Below are positions 16,951-27,072 of a DNA stretch of 64,000 bases, piece after piece. The position numbers were made by a program, and so were the translations under genes. Positions within the stretch are counted from its first letter, which is position 1. Each line of letters begins with the position of its first letter. The notes under the pieces were generated by a model, which made no database searches, had not been told where the DNA came from, and saw only the letters and a list, made by a program, of their open reading frames with translations. The DNA lies in contig NZ_JASTZU010000021.1 of the NCBI RefSeq assembly GCF_030282825.1, positions 81,049-145,048 of the forward strand. The letters are read 5' to 3'. Origin of the DNA: Aquibacillus rhizosphaerae. Its GTDB lineage: Bacteria > Bacillota > Bacilli > Bacillales > Amphibacillaceae.

Positions 16951-17730
16951 ATGCTAGAGTCTATAAACTTAAATGCTGTTCCTGGGTTTCTATTAATACT
17001 CGTACGCGTTACCTCTTTCTTTGTAACAATGCCCATTTTTTCTTATCGGAATGTACCTACTCAGTTTAAGATTGGTATTGGTTTTTTCTTAGCATGGATT
17101 ATGTTTTATACATTAACAATTCCAGAAATTCCAATTGATAGCACTTATATATTATTAATTTTAAAAGAAGCGGTTGTTGGTTTGGCAATTGGTCTAATTG
17201 CATTTATTATTTTATCTGCCATTCAAATTGCCGGTGGTTTTATAGATTTTCAGATGGGTTTTGCTATAGCCAATGTAGTCGATCCACAAACAGGAGCACA
17301 AACTCCATTAATGGGTCAATATTTTTATACGATTGCATTACTGTTCCTCTTAACCGTTGATGGACATCATTTATTAATAAATGGGATTTTTTATAGTTAT
17401 GAAGCAATTCCGATTGATCAGATGATTGACTTTACTAACGAAAATATTGCTTATTTAGTCATTCAAACATTTAATGATATGTTTATCATTGCATTTCAGA
17501 TGGCTATTCCTGTAGTTGGTTGTTTGTTTTTGGTGGATGTTGCCTTGGGGATTATAGCTAGAACAGTACCCCAGTTAAACGTGTTTGTTGTCGGTTTACC
17601 ATTGAAGATTTTTGTTGGACTTTTTATTCTAACAATCTTTATCAGTTTCTACATCATGCTTATAAAAAATCTTTTTGAATTGTTACTGGAAACGACACAA
17701 GCGTTAATGCGTTTATTCGGAGGTGCTTAG
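16951..17730 (+). CDS. fliR: FliR, flagellar export gate protein
   Basis: FliR is the single-copy gate subunit that closes the FliP ring. The 259-residue product has several membrane helices: LILVRVTSFFVTMPIFSYRN at the N-terminus, the AGGFIDFQMGFAIANVVDPQ signature near residues 90-110, and PQLNVFVVGLPLKIFVGLFI toward the C-terminus. The ATG at 16951 is four bases from the fliQ stop and its own stop abuts flhB. Length is normal. Confidence 0.96.
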   Translation: MLESINLNAVPGFLLILVRVTSFFVTMPIFSYRNVPTQFKIGIGFFLAWIMFYTLTIPEIPIDSTYILLILKEAVVGLAIGLIAFIILSAIQIAGGFIDFQMGFAIANVVDPQTGAQTPLMGQYFYTIALLFLLTVDGHHLLINGIFYSYEAIPIDQMIDFTNENIAYLVIQTFNDMFIIAFQMAIPVVGCLFLVDVALGIIARTVPQLNVFVVGLPLKIFVGLFILTIFISFYIMLIKNLFELLLETTQALMRLFGGA

Positions 17731-18810
17731 ATGAAATTGTATTTAGATCTACAATATTTTGCAGGTGAAAAGACAGAAAAAGCAACTCCGAAAAAAAGGC
17801 AAGATTCGCGTAAAAAGGGCCAGGTTGCTAAAAGCCAAGATGTTAATACAGCTATATTATTATTTTTTGTATTTATTATATTTATAGTTATTGGAAGTAA
17901 TTTAAAAAACTCAATGATGACCCTATATGAAAAATTTTTCACTGAGTACATCAAGTTACCTGTTACTGAAAACAGTTTACACGACGTATTAATTGAAGCT
18001 TCTATCGAGATGGCAAAAACGCTTGCTCCTATTATGGCGATAGCCATCGTGGCAGGACTAGCATCCAATTTCTTGCAAATAGGATTTTTATTTACGACAA
18101 AACCATTAGAAATGAAGTTAAATAAATTAGATCCTATCCAAGGTGCAAAACGAATTTTTTCTGCTAGAGCCCTCGTAGAGCTCGTCAAGTCATTACTGAA
18201 AATTACAGTTGTAGGTACGATCACCTTTGCCATCTTGTGGATGAATAAAGGTGAAATGATGATGTTAGCTGCAAAAGATGTAAATAGTGCATTAGCCTTT
18301 TTTGGCAATATGACTATTACCATGGGAATAGCAGCTTCCATAGCATTACTGATAATTTCAGTCATTGATTATACCTATCAAAGGTATGATTATGAAAAGA
18401 ACATCAAAATGTCCAAAAATGATATAAAAGATGAATATAAAAATATAGAAGGTAATCCACTGATTAAATCAAAAATTAAAGAAAAACAACGTCAGATGGC
18501 AATGAGAAGAATGATGAGTGAAATTCCTCAAGCAGATGTCGTTATTACAAATCCTACACACTATGCTATTGCGATAAAGTACAACGAAAATAAAGCTGAT
18601 GCTCCATATGTTGTTGCTAAAGGTGTCGATTTTGTGGCTTTTCGGATAAGAGAAATTGCTAAAGCAAACAATGTTACATTAGTGGAAAATCGACCTTTAG
18701 CAAGAGCATTGTATGATCAAATTGAGATCAATGAAGTCATCAATGAGGACTTCTTTCAAGCTGTTGCAGAAATTCTGGCTTATGTTTACCAGTTGAAAAG
18801 AAAAGCTTAG
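17731..18810 (+). CDS. flhB: FlhB, export gate and substrate-specificity switch protein
   Basis: FlhB is the membrane gate protein whose autocleavage lets the export system change from hook to filament substrates. The 359-residue product has an N-terminal GEKTEKATPKKRQDSRKKGQ segment, four membrane helices and a cytoplasmic domain. The self-cleaving NPTH motif is at about residues 274-277 (VVITNPTHYAIAIKY) and is intact. The gene starts directly after the fliR stop. FliK, which triggers the switch, is encoded about 8 kb upstream in the same cluster. Confidence 0.97.
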   Translation: MKLYLDLQYFAGEKTEKATPKKRQDSRKKGQVAKSQDVNTAILLFFVFIIFIVIGSNLKNSMMTLYEKFFTEYIKLPVTENSLHDVLIEASIEMAKTLAPIMAIAIVAGLASNFLQIGFLFTTKPLEMKLNKLDPIQGAKRIFSARALVELVKSLLKITVVGTITFAILWMNKGEMMMLAAKDVNSALAFFGNMTITMGIAASIALLIISVIDYTYQRYDYEKNIKMSKNDIKDEYKNIEGNPLIKSKIKEKQRQMAMRRMMSEIPQADVVITNPTHYAIAIKYNENKADAPYVVAKGVDFVAFRIREIAKANNVTLVENRPLARALYDQIEINEVINEDFFQAVAEILAYVYQLKRKA

Positions 18811-18833
18811 CGTGTAATTAAGGAGCGGGAATA

Positions 18834-20867
18834 ATGAAATTAAAAGACTTATCTGTCTTACTAGGTGTTATATTGATTATCGTTATGTTAGTTATTCCTT
18901 TACCAGGATGGCTATTAAGTGTGCTTATTTTAATGAACATCTCATTAGCACTTATTGTTATTTTAGTATCCATGAATACAAGTGAACCTTTACAGTTTTC
19001 TGTGTTCCCCTCTTTACTATTGTTACTAACATTATTTCGACTGGGTTTAAATGTATCAACAACTCGATCTATTTTATCAGAAGCTGAAGCCGGCGGAGTG
19101 GTAGAAACGTTTGGTACATTTGTTATTGGAGATAACCCTCTAGTTGGTTTTGTAGTCTTTACAATTCTTGTTATTATACAATTTTTAGTTATTACAAAGG
19201 GTAGTGAGCGAGTATCGGAAGTGGCTGCCCGTTTTACTTTAGACGCTATGCCTGGTAAACAGATGAGTATAGATGCAGATCTTAACGCTGGTATGATTAA
19301 TGAACATCAAGCAAAAGAACGAAGATCAAAAATAGAAAATGAAGCAGATTTTTATGGAGCAATGGATGGTGCTAGTAAATTTGTTAAAGGTGACGCTATT
19401 GCTGGTATTATTATCGTTCTTATTAATATCGTATTTGGTTTAATTATCGGAATGATGCAAATGGGACTGAGTTTTGGGGAAGCTATAACAACATATATGC
19501 AATTAACTGTAGGGGATGGATTAGTAAGTCAAATACCAGCACTTCTAATCTCAACTGCTACAGGGATAGTTGTTACGCGTGTTGCGTCTGAAGGTAATCT
19601 AGGAACAGACGTAACTACACAGTTGTTTAGATATCCTACTTTGTTATATATTGCTGCTGGAACTATATTCTTGTTAGGACTTACACCAATTAACTTTATG
19701 CTAACGACATCGATTGCATTAGTTTTGGGCTTTGGTGGATATTGGTTGTCTAAACCGGTTAAGGAACCTGATATAAATCAGGATGCAGAAGATGAACAAG
19801 TAGAATCAGATCAAATGAAGGCTCCGGAAAATGTAGTTGGCTTATTAAGTATGGATCCAATTGAATTTGAATTTGGATATGCATTAATTCCCTTGGCTGA
19901 CACAAACCAAGGTGGAGATTTACTAGATAGAATTGTCATGATACGTAGGCAATTAGCAATTGAACTTGGTTTAGTAATACCGGTAGTAAGAATAAGAGAT
20001 AATATACAGTTAAACCCGAATGAATACTGTCTTAAAATAAAAGGGAATGAAGTAGCTAAAGGTGAAATATTACTTGACCATTATTTAGCAATGAGTCCTG
20101 GTATGGAAGACGATGAGATTGATGGGATTGATACAACAGAACCAGCATTTGGTTTACCCGCAAAATGGATAAGTGAAGAAAATAAAGACGAAGCTGAGTT
20201 ATCTGGATACACCGTAGTTGACCCGCCATCAGTTGTATCTACACACATTACTGAAGTAATCAAGAGCCACGCACACATGTTATTAGGGCGACAAGAAACA
20301 AAGCAACTAATTGATCACTTAAAGGAAACTTATCCTATTTTAGTTGAGGAAGTTACACCAGAACCTTTAGCAACTGGAGATATACAGAAAGTTTTAGCAA
20401 AACTACTTAGGGAAGGTGTTTCAATCCGAAACTTACCGATTATTTTCGAGACACTTGCTGATTTTGGTAAAATGACTAATGATACAGACTTACTAACAGA
20501 GTATGCGCGTCAAGCATTGGCAACCCAAATAACCAAACAATATGTTCAACAAGATAATTCCCTTAAAGTCATTACAGTAGCGAATGAGGTGGAAAGAATC
20601 ATTGCCGAACATATTCAGCAAACAGAACACGGAAGTTACCTGTCCCTTGATCCTGATTCACAACAATTAATTATACGTTCTGTAACAGAAAAAGTTGAAC
20701 AGTTATCGCTACAAGAGGAAACACCAATTATATTGTGTTCACCAACAATCCGAATGTATATAAAACAGTTACTAGAGCGTTTTTTCCCACAAGTGGTTGT
20801 TCTATCATATAACGAACTGGAACCAAATCTAGAAGTACAAAGCGTTGGGGTGGTGAATGTTGCATGA
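18834..20867 (+). CDS. flhA: FlhA, flagellar export gate protein
   Basis: FlhA forms the large nonameric ring of the export gate and couples proton flow to export. The 677-residue product has eight predicted membrane helices in the first 310 residues, with the FHIPEP-family blocks GLNVSTTRSILSEAEAGGVV and RFTLDAMPGKQMSIDADLNA. A large cytoplasmic domain binds export chaperones. Its stop overlaps the flhF start (ATGA). AGGAGCGGGA precedes the ATG at 18834. Confidence 0.98.
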   Translation: MKLKDLSVLLGVILIIVMLVIPLPGWLLSVLILMNISLALIVILVSMNTSEPLQFSVFPSLLLLLTLFRLGLNVSTTRSILSEAEAGGVVETFGTFVIGDNPLVGFVVFTILVIIQFLVITKGSERVSEVAARFTLDAMPGKQMSIDADLNAGMINEHQAKERRSKIENEADFYGAMDGASKFVKGDAIAGIIIVLINIVFGLIIGMMQMGLSFGEAITTYMQLTVGDGLVSQIPALLISTATGIVVTRVASEGNLGTDVTTQLFRYPTLLYIAAGTIFLLGLTPINFMLTTSIALVLGFGGYWLSKPVKEPDINQDAEDEQVESDQMKAPENVVGLLSMDPIEFEFGYALIPLADTNQGGDLLDRIVMIRRQLAIELGLVIPVVRIRDNIQLNPNEYCLKIKGNEVAKGEILLDHYLAMSPGMEDDEIDGIDTTEPAFGLPAKWISEENKDEAELSGYTVVDPPSVVSTHITEVIKSHAHMLLGRQETKQLIDHLKETYPILVEEVTPEPLATGDIQKVLAKLLREGVSIRNLPIIFETLADFGKMTNDTDLLTEYARQALATQITKQYVQQDNSLKVITVANEVERIIAEHIQQTEHGSYLSLDPDSQQLIIRSVTEKVEQLSLQEETPIILCSPTIRMYIKQLLERFFPQVVVLSYNELEPNLEVQSVGVVNVA

Positions 20868-21988
20868 AGGTAAAAAAAATAATTGCGCCTACGATGCCAG
20901 AAGCAATGATGAAAGTGCGTAAAGAACTTGGATCGGATGCAGTAATTTTAAATTCTAAAGAGATTCAACAGGGTGGTTTTTTAGGTCTTTTTAAAAAAAA
21001 GAATATTGAGGTTATTGCTGCACTAGATCCACAGCCAAAACCGCAAAAACGAGAAAGTATTCAAAATAAAGAAGTGAAAATTAAACATCCTGTTCTATTT
21101 GAAGAAAAACGTGATCAAAATCAAACAGAAGTGATTAATGAAGTAAGAGAGTTAAGGAAATGGATAGAAAAGAATGCTTCAGTGCAGGAAACTATATTTC
21201 CACCAGTATATCAAGCAGCGTTTGATTTGCTGGTGGAAAAAGAGGTTAAGGTTGAACTCGCTAAGGATTTGGTTAAAGCTGTACTGGAAGAAAATAAAGA
21301 TAAAGAAATTACTTATGAGCAAGTAAAAAAACAACTTAGCTTAGGCATTGCTAGCAGGTTACATTCTTCTGATTTTAGTGGAATTGACTATCGCAAAAAA
21401 TTTGTTCATTTGGTAGGTCCAACTGGGGTTGGTAAAACAACAACCATTGCAAAAATTGCCGCAAATAGTATGTTGAAAGATGGGAAGAAAGTCGCCTTAA
21501 TCACTACTGACACTTACCGTATTGCAGCTATTGAACAACTTAAGACTTACTCTAAGATATTAGATATACCATTAGAAATTGCTTATACAATTGATGATTA
21601 TCGGAAGGCAAGAGAAAAGTTTAATGAATATGATCTAGTACTCGTTGATACTGCTGGTAGAAATTTCAGAGATTCCAAATACATTAAGGAACTTGGTAAA
21701 GTAGTTGACCTTAACCACGACCTTGATACGTATCTAGTACTTTCATTAACAACTAAATCAAGTGATCTTGAAGATATTTATCGTCAATTTGAGAACATTC
21801 CGATAAAGCAGCTAATATTCACAAAAAAAGATGAAACCAACACTTACGGTTCAATCCTCAACTTGTCACTAACCAATGAAATAGGAATCGCATATATTAC
21901 GAATGGTCAAGATGTCCCAGATGATATCAAAGGCTCATCTGTTCAAGAAATTTGTGAAATGATAGTTGGTGTAAGTGCAGATGAGTGA
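20864..21988 (+). CDS. flhF: FlhF, SRP-type GTPase for flagellar placement
   Basis: FlhF is a signal-recognition-particle-like GTPase that sets where basal bodies are built. The 374-residue product has a basic N-terminal B domain (KKIIAPTMPEAMMKVRKELG), an N domain, and a G domain with the P loop VGPTGVGKTTTIAKIA near residue 185, DTYRIAAIEQLKTYS, and LVLVDTAGRN (G3). The ATG overlaps the flhA stop. It is coupled with its partner flhG, whose start lies in its last codons. Confidence 0.97.
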   Translation: MKVKKIIAPTMPEAMMKVRKELGSDAVILNSKEIQQGGFLGLFKKKNIEVIAALDPQPKPQKRESIQNKEVKIKHPVLFEEKRDQNQTEVINEVRELRKWIEKNASVQETIFPPVYQAAFDLLVEKEVKVELAKDLVKAVLEENKDKEITYEQVKKQLSLGIASRLHSSDFSGIDYRKKFVHLVGPTGVGKTTTIAKIAANSMLKDGKKVALITTDTYRIAAIEQLKTYSKILDIPLEIAYTIDDYRKAREKFNEYDLVLVDTAGRNFRDSKYIKELGKVVDLNHDLDTYLVLSLTTKSSDLEDIYRQFENIPIKQLIFTKKDETNTYGSILNLSLTNEIGIAYITNGQDVPDDIKGSSVQEICEMIVGVSADE

Positions 21989-22844
21989 TCAGGCTGCTAA
22001 TTTACGACGGAAGATTGAACAATTAAAAGGGAATAAGCAAGCTAAAACAATCGCTATAATAAGTGGAAAAGGTGGAGTTGGTAAGTCTAACTTTGCACTT
22101 AACTTTTCAATCGGATTATCCGACCAAGAGAAAAAAGTATTAATATTTGATTTAGATATAGGTATGGGGAATATTGACATTTTATCAGGGTTGAGCCCAA
22201 GACAATCTATTGTAAATATGTTTGCTCACAATTTGTCGATTCATGATATTATAGAGACAGGACCAAATGCTGTATCTTACATTGCAGCCGGATCTGGTCT
22301 ATCAGAAATTTTTACAATGGACGAACAAAAATTCAACTTTTTTCTCAATCAATTAGATGAATTAATGACTAGTTATGATTACATTATATTTGACATGGGT
22401 GCTGGTGTATCCAATGGAAGCATTTATTTCATGCTTGCTGCAGATGAATGTATTGTTGTAACCACTACTGAACCGACATCTTTAACAGATGCATACGCAA
22501 TTATTAAGCATGTCACTAGTCAAAATTATCAACTACCGATGTTTTTAGTTGTCAATCGAGCCCATTCAAGTAAAAGTGGTCAGGAAACTATTAATCGTTT
22601 ACAACAGGTTGTTAGACGGTTTTTAGAAAGAGAGTTAATGCCGATTGGAATTATTCCAGAAGATAAAACAGTGTTTAAAGCAGTAAGTAGTCAAACACCT
22701 TTTATGCTCTATGATCCGGATGCACGCGTTAGCCTTGTTATGAAGCAAATAGTTAAACAATATGTAAGCGAAAAAATCAATATTGAGAAAAAGACACCAT
22801 TTTCTTTCATAAAGAGGCTAAAACAGATTATTACAGAAAGGTAG
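21981..22844 (+). CDS. flhG: FlhG (YlxH), MinD-like ATPase controlling flagellar pattern
   Basis: FlhG is a ParA/MinD-family ATPase that stimulates the FlhF GTPase and controls flagellar number and spacing. The 287-residue product has an N-terminal FlhF-activating peptide (QAANLRRKIEQLKG), the deviant Walker A loop ISGKGGVGKSNFALNFS near residue 30, and DLDIGMGNIDILSG. The C-terminal amphipathic helix around KTPFSFIKRLKQII probably binds membrane. I prefer ATG at 21981 over GTG at 21975 because ATG better fits family starts. It overlaps flhF by eight bases. B. subtilis calls it ylxH. Confidence 0.95.
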   Translation: MSDQAANLRRKIEQLKGNKQAKTIAIISGKGGVGKSNFALNFSIGLSDQEKKVLIFDLDIGMGNIDILSGLSPRQSIVNMFAHNLSIHDIIETGPNAVSYIAAGSGLSEIFTMDEQKFNFFLNQLDELMTSYDYIIFDMGAGVSNGSIYFMLAADECIVVTTTEPTSLTDAYAIIKHVTSQNYQLPMFLVVNRAHSSKSGQETINRLQQVVRRFLERELMPIGIIPEDKTVFKAVSSQTPFMLYDPDARVSLVMKQIVKQYVSEKINIEKKTPFSFIKRLKQIITER

Positions 22845-22850
22845 ACTAGC

Positions 22851-23927
22851 ATGAAGACGATAAAAGTTTTAGTTGTAGATGACTCTGCATTTATGCGAAA
22901 AATGATTTCAGATATTGTAAATTCAGATCCAAACATTACAGTGGTGGGTACAGCAAGAAATGGAAGTGATGCATTAGAAAAAGTTGCTGATTTGCAACCA
23001 GATGTCATTACTTTAGACGTAGAAATGCCAATAATGGATGGTATTTCTACGTTGAAACAATTAATGAAAACAAATCCTATTCCAGTTATCATGTTATCAA
23101 GTTTAACTAAAGAAGGTACGGATAAGACCGTACAATCGATGGCACTTGGAGCTGTTGATTTTATTGCAAAACCTTCAGGGTCTATCTCTTTAGATATAAA
23201 AAAGGTGGAAAAAGAGATTGTTTCTAAAGTACTTGGTGCAGCCAAATCCCAAGTACATAAAATTACTAACGATTTTAAGGTTGAGACTCCTGTCAGGACG
23301 ATGATTCAGAATCCAGAAAAATTTTCTGATAACTTGTTAGTTGCCATTGGTACTTCTACAGGCGGTCCAAGAGCGTTACAACAAGTAATTACGAGATTAC
23401 CTAAAGACTTTCCTGCGCCAGTTGTCATTGTGCAACATATGCCAAAAGGTTTTACAAAATCATTAGCACAAAGGTTGAATACACTATCCGCAATCCAGGT
23501 AAAAGAAGCAGAAAATGGAGAGGTAATACAAAAGGGCACTGCTTATATTGCACCAGGTGGTTTTCATTTTAGGGTAATAAAAAAAGGCGCTTCCTTAATT
23601 GCTCAAGTCACTAAAGAGGAACCTAGAAATGGTCATCAACCATCAGTAGACGTTCTGTTTGAATCCCTTGCCTATTTGAAGTTGTATCATGTTTATACAG
23701 TAATAATGACCGGAATGGGAGCAGATGGCGCTAAAGGCTTAACTTATTTAAAAAATGAAAAACCAGAATCCATAACAATCTCTGAATCTAAGAACACGGC
23801 TGTCGTATATGGAATGCCCCAAGCAGCAGAAAAAACAAATTTAGTAGATTACGTTTTAGATTTACCTGAAATAAGTAATGAGCTAATTAACCAAATAAAA
23901 GCCAGAGGTGATAAGACATGGAAATGA
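22851..23927 (+). CDS. cheB: CheB, receptor methylesterase response regulator
   Basis: CheB removes methyl groups from chemoreceptors when phosphorylated by CheA, and can deamidate receptor glutamines. The 358-residue product has an N-terminal receiver with D10-D11 and phospho-acceptor D56 (VITLDVEMPIMDG). The C-terminal methylesterase domain has catalytic Ser169 in AIGTSTGGPRAL, histidine in IVQHMPKGFT and aspartate in TGMGADGAKG. It overlaps the start of cheA by ten bases. Everything needed for activity is present. Confidence 0.97.
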   Translation: MKTIKVLVVDDSAFMRKMISDIVNSDPNITVVGTARNGSDALEKVADLQPDVITLDVEMPIMDGISTLKQLMKTNPIPVIMLSSLTKEGTDKTVQSMALGAVDFIAKPSGSISLDIKKVEKEIVSKVLGAAKSQVHKITNDFKVETPVRTMIQNPEKFSDNLLVAIGTSTGGPRALQQVITRLPKDFPAPVVIVQHMPKGFTKSLAQRLNTLSAIQVKEAENGEVIQKGTAYIAPGGFHFRVIKKGASLIAQVTKEEPRNGHQPSVDVLFESLAYLKLYHVYTVIMTGMGADGAKGLTYLKNEKPESITISESKNTAVVYGMPQAAEKTNLVDYVLDLPEISNELINQIKARGDKTWK

Positions 23928-25945
23928 ATGAGTATCTAGAGGTGTTTATCGAAGAGAGCAAGGAACATATTCAATCATTGAATGATAATTTACTTGTTTT
24001 AGAGAAGGACCCGACTAACATAAATACAGTGAATGAAATATTCCGCTCTGCCCATACATTAAAAGGGATGTCTGCAACAATGGGATATCAAGATACGGCT
24101 AATCTTACACATCAAATGGAAAATGTTCTAGATGCTGTTCGTAATCAGAAGTTAGTTATGAATTCGGAAATCTTAGATGTTGTGTTAGAAGCTGTAGATT
24201 ACCTAGAGGCGATGGTAATGGATATAGCAGGTGGTGGTGATGGAAAAAGAGATGTTGAAGGATTAGTTAAGCAGTTAGAGGCAATTGAAAATGGTGAAGC
24301 AGTGGCTGTAAACTCTGATTCAAAGACAAATACAAGTGTTTCTAATAATAGCTCTTTTGATCAGTTAGATCAATTTGAAATAACTGTTTTACAAGAGTCT
24401 GAAGAAAAAGGATATCATAATTTAGAAGTAAACGTTAAATTACAAGATGCCTGTCTGTTAAAAGCTGCACGAGTATATATGGTGTTTGAGATTTTGGAAC
24501 AGATTGGTGAAGTGATTAAGTCACAACCAAGTGTACCTGAATTAGAAGAAGAAAAATTCGATTTGGAATTCACTGTGCTATTAGTTACACAAGAAAGTAC
24601 AGAAAATGTTGAAAAAAGAATTATGAAAGTCTCAGAGATTGACAAAGTAACTATAAAACCTTTTAACGTAGAAGGTGGATATTCTAAAAATCAATCGGAT
24701 CAACCCCAACCCGAGCAAGATGGACAAGTTAATAACGACAAAGTAGCGGCTAAAGAACAAACAACAAATAACCAAACTACAACTAAGGCTGCAGTAAATA
24801 ATAAAACAATTCGTGTAAATATCGAACGGCTCGACGGTCTTATGAATTTATTTGAAGAACTAGTTATTGACCGAGGACGTTTGGAGCAAATCTCTGATAA
24901 TTTAAAACATGCTGAATTACAAGAGACTGTTGAACGTATGACAAGAATTTCAGGAGACTTGCAGACGATTATACTTAATATGAGAATGGTACCTATTGAA
25001 CAGGTATTTAATAGATTTCCAAGAATGGTTCGACAACTTGCAAAAGACTTAGGTAAACAAATTAATTTAGAAGTTATAGGCGCTGATACAGAGTTAGACC
25101 GGACTGTTATCGATGAAATTGGTGATCCTTTAGTTCATTTGATTCGTAATGCACTAGATCATGGTGTTGAATCACCGGATAAACGTTTAGAAAAAGGTAA
25201 ACCTGCTGAAGGAAATTTACAACTAAAGGCATACCACAGTGGAAACCATGTATTTATTGAAATATCAGATGATGGTGCTGGTATTAATCGGGATAAAGTA
25301 ACAAATAAAGCTATCTCCAATGGGGTTATTACAAATGAACAAGCAGAAGTGCTTACGGATTCACAAGTGTTTCAGTTAATTATGGAAAGTGGTTTTTCAA
25401 CTGCTGACACTATCTCAGATGTTTCGGGGCGTGGTGTTGGATTAGATGTTGTTAAAAATACAATAGAGTCTCTTGGGGGAAGTATAACAATAGAGTCTGA
25501 GGCTGGAAAAGGTTCTGTATTCTCTATTCAACTTCCATTAACATTATCGATTATTTCTGTACTTCTTGTTGAGGTAGAAAAAGAAAAATATGCTGTACCA
25601 CTCTCTTCTATCATAGAGACAGCTATTGTTAATAAGTCAGAAATATTAAGTGCTCATAATAAAAAAGTAATTGATTTTAGAGGTAAGGTAGTTCCACTAA
25701 TTTCATTAAAACAAGTGTTTGACGTGCCTTCATCCTCTGACGAAGATGAATTTTATTCCATTGTCATCATCCGTAAAGGCGATAAGATGGCCGGGTTAAT
25801 TGTTGACACATTTATCGGTCAGCAAGAGGTGGTTCTAAAATCACTTGGAGATTATCTAACAGATGTATTTGCAATATCGGGAGCGACTATTTTAGGTGAC
25901 GGACAGGTAGCTTTAATAATTGATACCAATTCATTAATAAAGTAG
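23918..25945 (+). CDS. cheA: CheA, chemotaxis histidine kinase
   Basis: CheA autophosphorylates in the receptor array and passes phosphate to CheY and CheB. The 675-residue product has the P1 domain with His46 in FRSAHTLKGMSATMG, a P2 region, a Gln/Asn/Lys-rich linker at about 250-295, the P3 dimerisation helix pair, the P4 kinase domain with HLIRNALDHGVES (N box) and DDGAGI and GRGVGLDVV (G boxes), and the CheW-like P5 domain (SIISVLLVEVEKEKYAVPLS). The ATG at 23918 follows AGAGGTG inside the end of cheB. Domain order and length are complete. Confidence 0.97.
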   Translation: MEMNEYLEVFIEESKEHIQSLNDNLLVLEKDPTNINTVNEIFRSAHTLKGMSATMGYQDTANLTHQMENVLDAVRNQKLVMNSEILDVVLEAVDYLEAMVMDIAGGGDGKRDVEGLVKQLEAIENGEAVAVNSDSKTNTSVSNNSSFDQLDQFEITVLQESEEKGYHNLEVNVKLQDACLLKAARVYMVFEILEQIGEVIKSQPSVPELEEEKFDLEFTVLLVTQESTENVEKRIMKVSEIDKVTIKPFNVEGGYSKNQSDQPQPEQDGQVNNDKVAAKEQTTNNQTTTKAAVNNKTIRVNIERLDGLMNLFEELVIDRGRLEQISDNLKHAELQETVERMTRISGDLQTIILNMRMVPIEQVFNRFPRMVRQLAKDLGKQINLEVIGADTELDRTVIDEIGDPLVHLIRNALDHGVESPDKRLEKGKPAEGNLQLKAYHSGNHVFIEISDDGAGINRDKVTNKAISNGVITNEQAEVLTDSQVFQLIMESGFSTADTISDVSGRGVGLDVVKNTIESLGGSITIESEAGKGSVFSIQLPLTLSIISVLLVEVEKEKYAVPLSSIIETAIVNKSEILSAHNKKVIDFRGKVVPLISLKQVFDVPSSSDEDEFYSIVIIRKGDKMAGLIVDTFIGQQEVVLKSLGDYLTDVFAISGATILGDGQVALIIDTNSLIK

Positions 25946-25958
25946 AGGAGAGTTTGCT

Positions 25959-26429
25959 ATGACAGAAGGAAACGAGCAAGAGATAAAGGCTATTGTTTTT
26001 CAATTAAGAGAAGAAGAGTATGCTGTATCTGTTACCCAAGTTAGAGGGATAGAACGCGTAGAACATATTACTAGAGTGCCGCAAACTGCTAGTTTTGTTA
26101 AAGGAGTTATTAATTTAAGAGGAGTAATAACTCCAATTATCGATTTAAAGAAACGTTTTAGTATGGAAGCAACGGAGTTTACAGACAGTACAAGAATCAT
26201 CATCGTTTACATTGACGGTATGGAAGTTGGGCTAATTGTAGATGCTGCTTATGATGTGATTGACATTCCACATGATGCCATTGAACCACCACCAGAAGTG
26301 ATAGGTACGGTTGATGTTGATTATGTTGATGGAGTAGCGAAGTTAGATTCACGTCTACTTATGCTCTTGAACTTAGAAAAGGTCCTTTCTAATAAGGAAA
26401 TTAAAGATTTTCAAAGTGTGGAAGTGTAA
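25959..26429 (+). CDS. cheW: CheW, chemotaxis coupling protein
   Basis: CheW links CheA to chemoreceptors in the signalling array. The 156-residue product is a single CheW domain with IVFQLREEEYAVSVTQVRGI at the start and the FVKGVINLRGVITPIIDLKK core. AGAGGAGAG lies before the ATG at 25959, 13 bases after cheA. Length is typical of Bacillus CheW. Confidence 0.97.
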   Translation: MTEGNEQEIKAIVFQLREEEYAVSVTQVRGIERVEHITRVPQTASFVKGVINLRGVITPIIDLKKRFSMEATEFTDSTRIIIVYIDGMEVGLIVDAAYDVIDIPHDAIEPPPEVIGTVDVDYVDGVAKLDSRLLMLLNLEKVLSNKEIKDFQSVEV

Positions 26430-26436
26430 AAATAAC

Positions 26437-27072
26437 ATGTCTTTTATGGATAAGTTAACAAGTTACCAATTAGATATTTTAAAAGAGATAGGTAATATTG
26501 GGGCAGGTAATGCCGCTACTGCCCTATCTAAGTTACTAAATAGAAAAGTAGATATGAATGTTCCTTCTGTGCGTGTCGTTGATTTCGATGAAATGATGGA
26601 GATGGTTGGTGGACCAGAAGTTATCATTGTTTCTGTATTTTTGAGAATTAATGGAGAGGCACCTGGAAGTATGTTTTTCGTCCTCTCGCCTGCAGAAGCA
26701 GAAGTATTTGTACAACAAATTATAGATGATAAAGAGTTCTCACTAAATAATCCTCCTTTTGAAGAATTAGGATTATCTGCGTTACATGAAGTAGGAAATA
26801 TACTAGCGGGATCTTATCTTTCTGCATTATCAGACCTTACTTCTATTAATATGCAGCCTTCTGTTCCTTCGCTCAATATGGATATGGCAGGTGCAATATT
26901 AATGCAAGGTCTTGTAGAAATATCTCAAGAAAGTGATTATGCGATTATCATTGATACGAAGATAAACGAGCAAGATAATGAAAACAGAGAAATACAAGGA
27001 CATTTTTTCCTATTACCAGATCCGGAATCATTTAAAAAAATCTTCACTGCTTTAGGTGTTAAAGATCAATGA
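26437..27072 (+). CDS. cheC: CheC, CheY-P phosphatase and CheD partner
   Basis: CheC dephosphorylates CheY-P and holds CheD, giving feedback between CheY-P level and receptor modification. The 211-residue product carries two E-x2-N phosphatase sites, KEIGNIGAGNAATALSKLL and HEVGNILAGSYLSALSDL, both intact. I chose ATG at 26437 because the protein then aligns with Bacillus CheC from its first residues; an in-frame GTG at 26416 lies inside cheW. Its Shine-Dalgarno is weak, so coupling to cheW translation is plausible. Its stop overlaps the cheD start. Confidence 0.95.
   Translation: MSFMDKLTSYQLDILKEIGNIGAGNAATALSKLLNRKVDMNVPSVRVVDFDEMMEMVGGPEVIIVSVFLRINGEAPGSMFFVLSPAEAEVFVQQIIDDKEFSLNNPPFEELGLSALHEVGNILAGSYLSALSDLTSINMQPSVPSLNMDMAGAILMQGLVEISQESDYAIIIDTKINEQDNENREIQGHFFLLPDPESFKKIFTALGVKDQ

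Noticed and set aside
17727..18365. 212-codon open frame on the minus strand opposite flhB
   Set aside because: It is fully antisense to an intact flhB with conserved motifs; no ribosome binding site or domain was seen.
22709..23245. 178-codon minus-strand frame opposite flhG and cheB
   Set aside because: It shadows conserved coding sequence of CheB and has no supporting signal.
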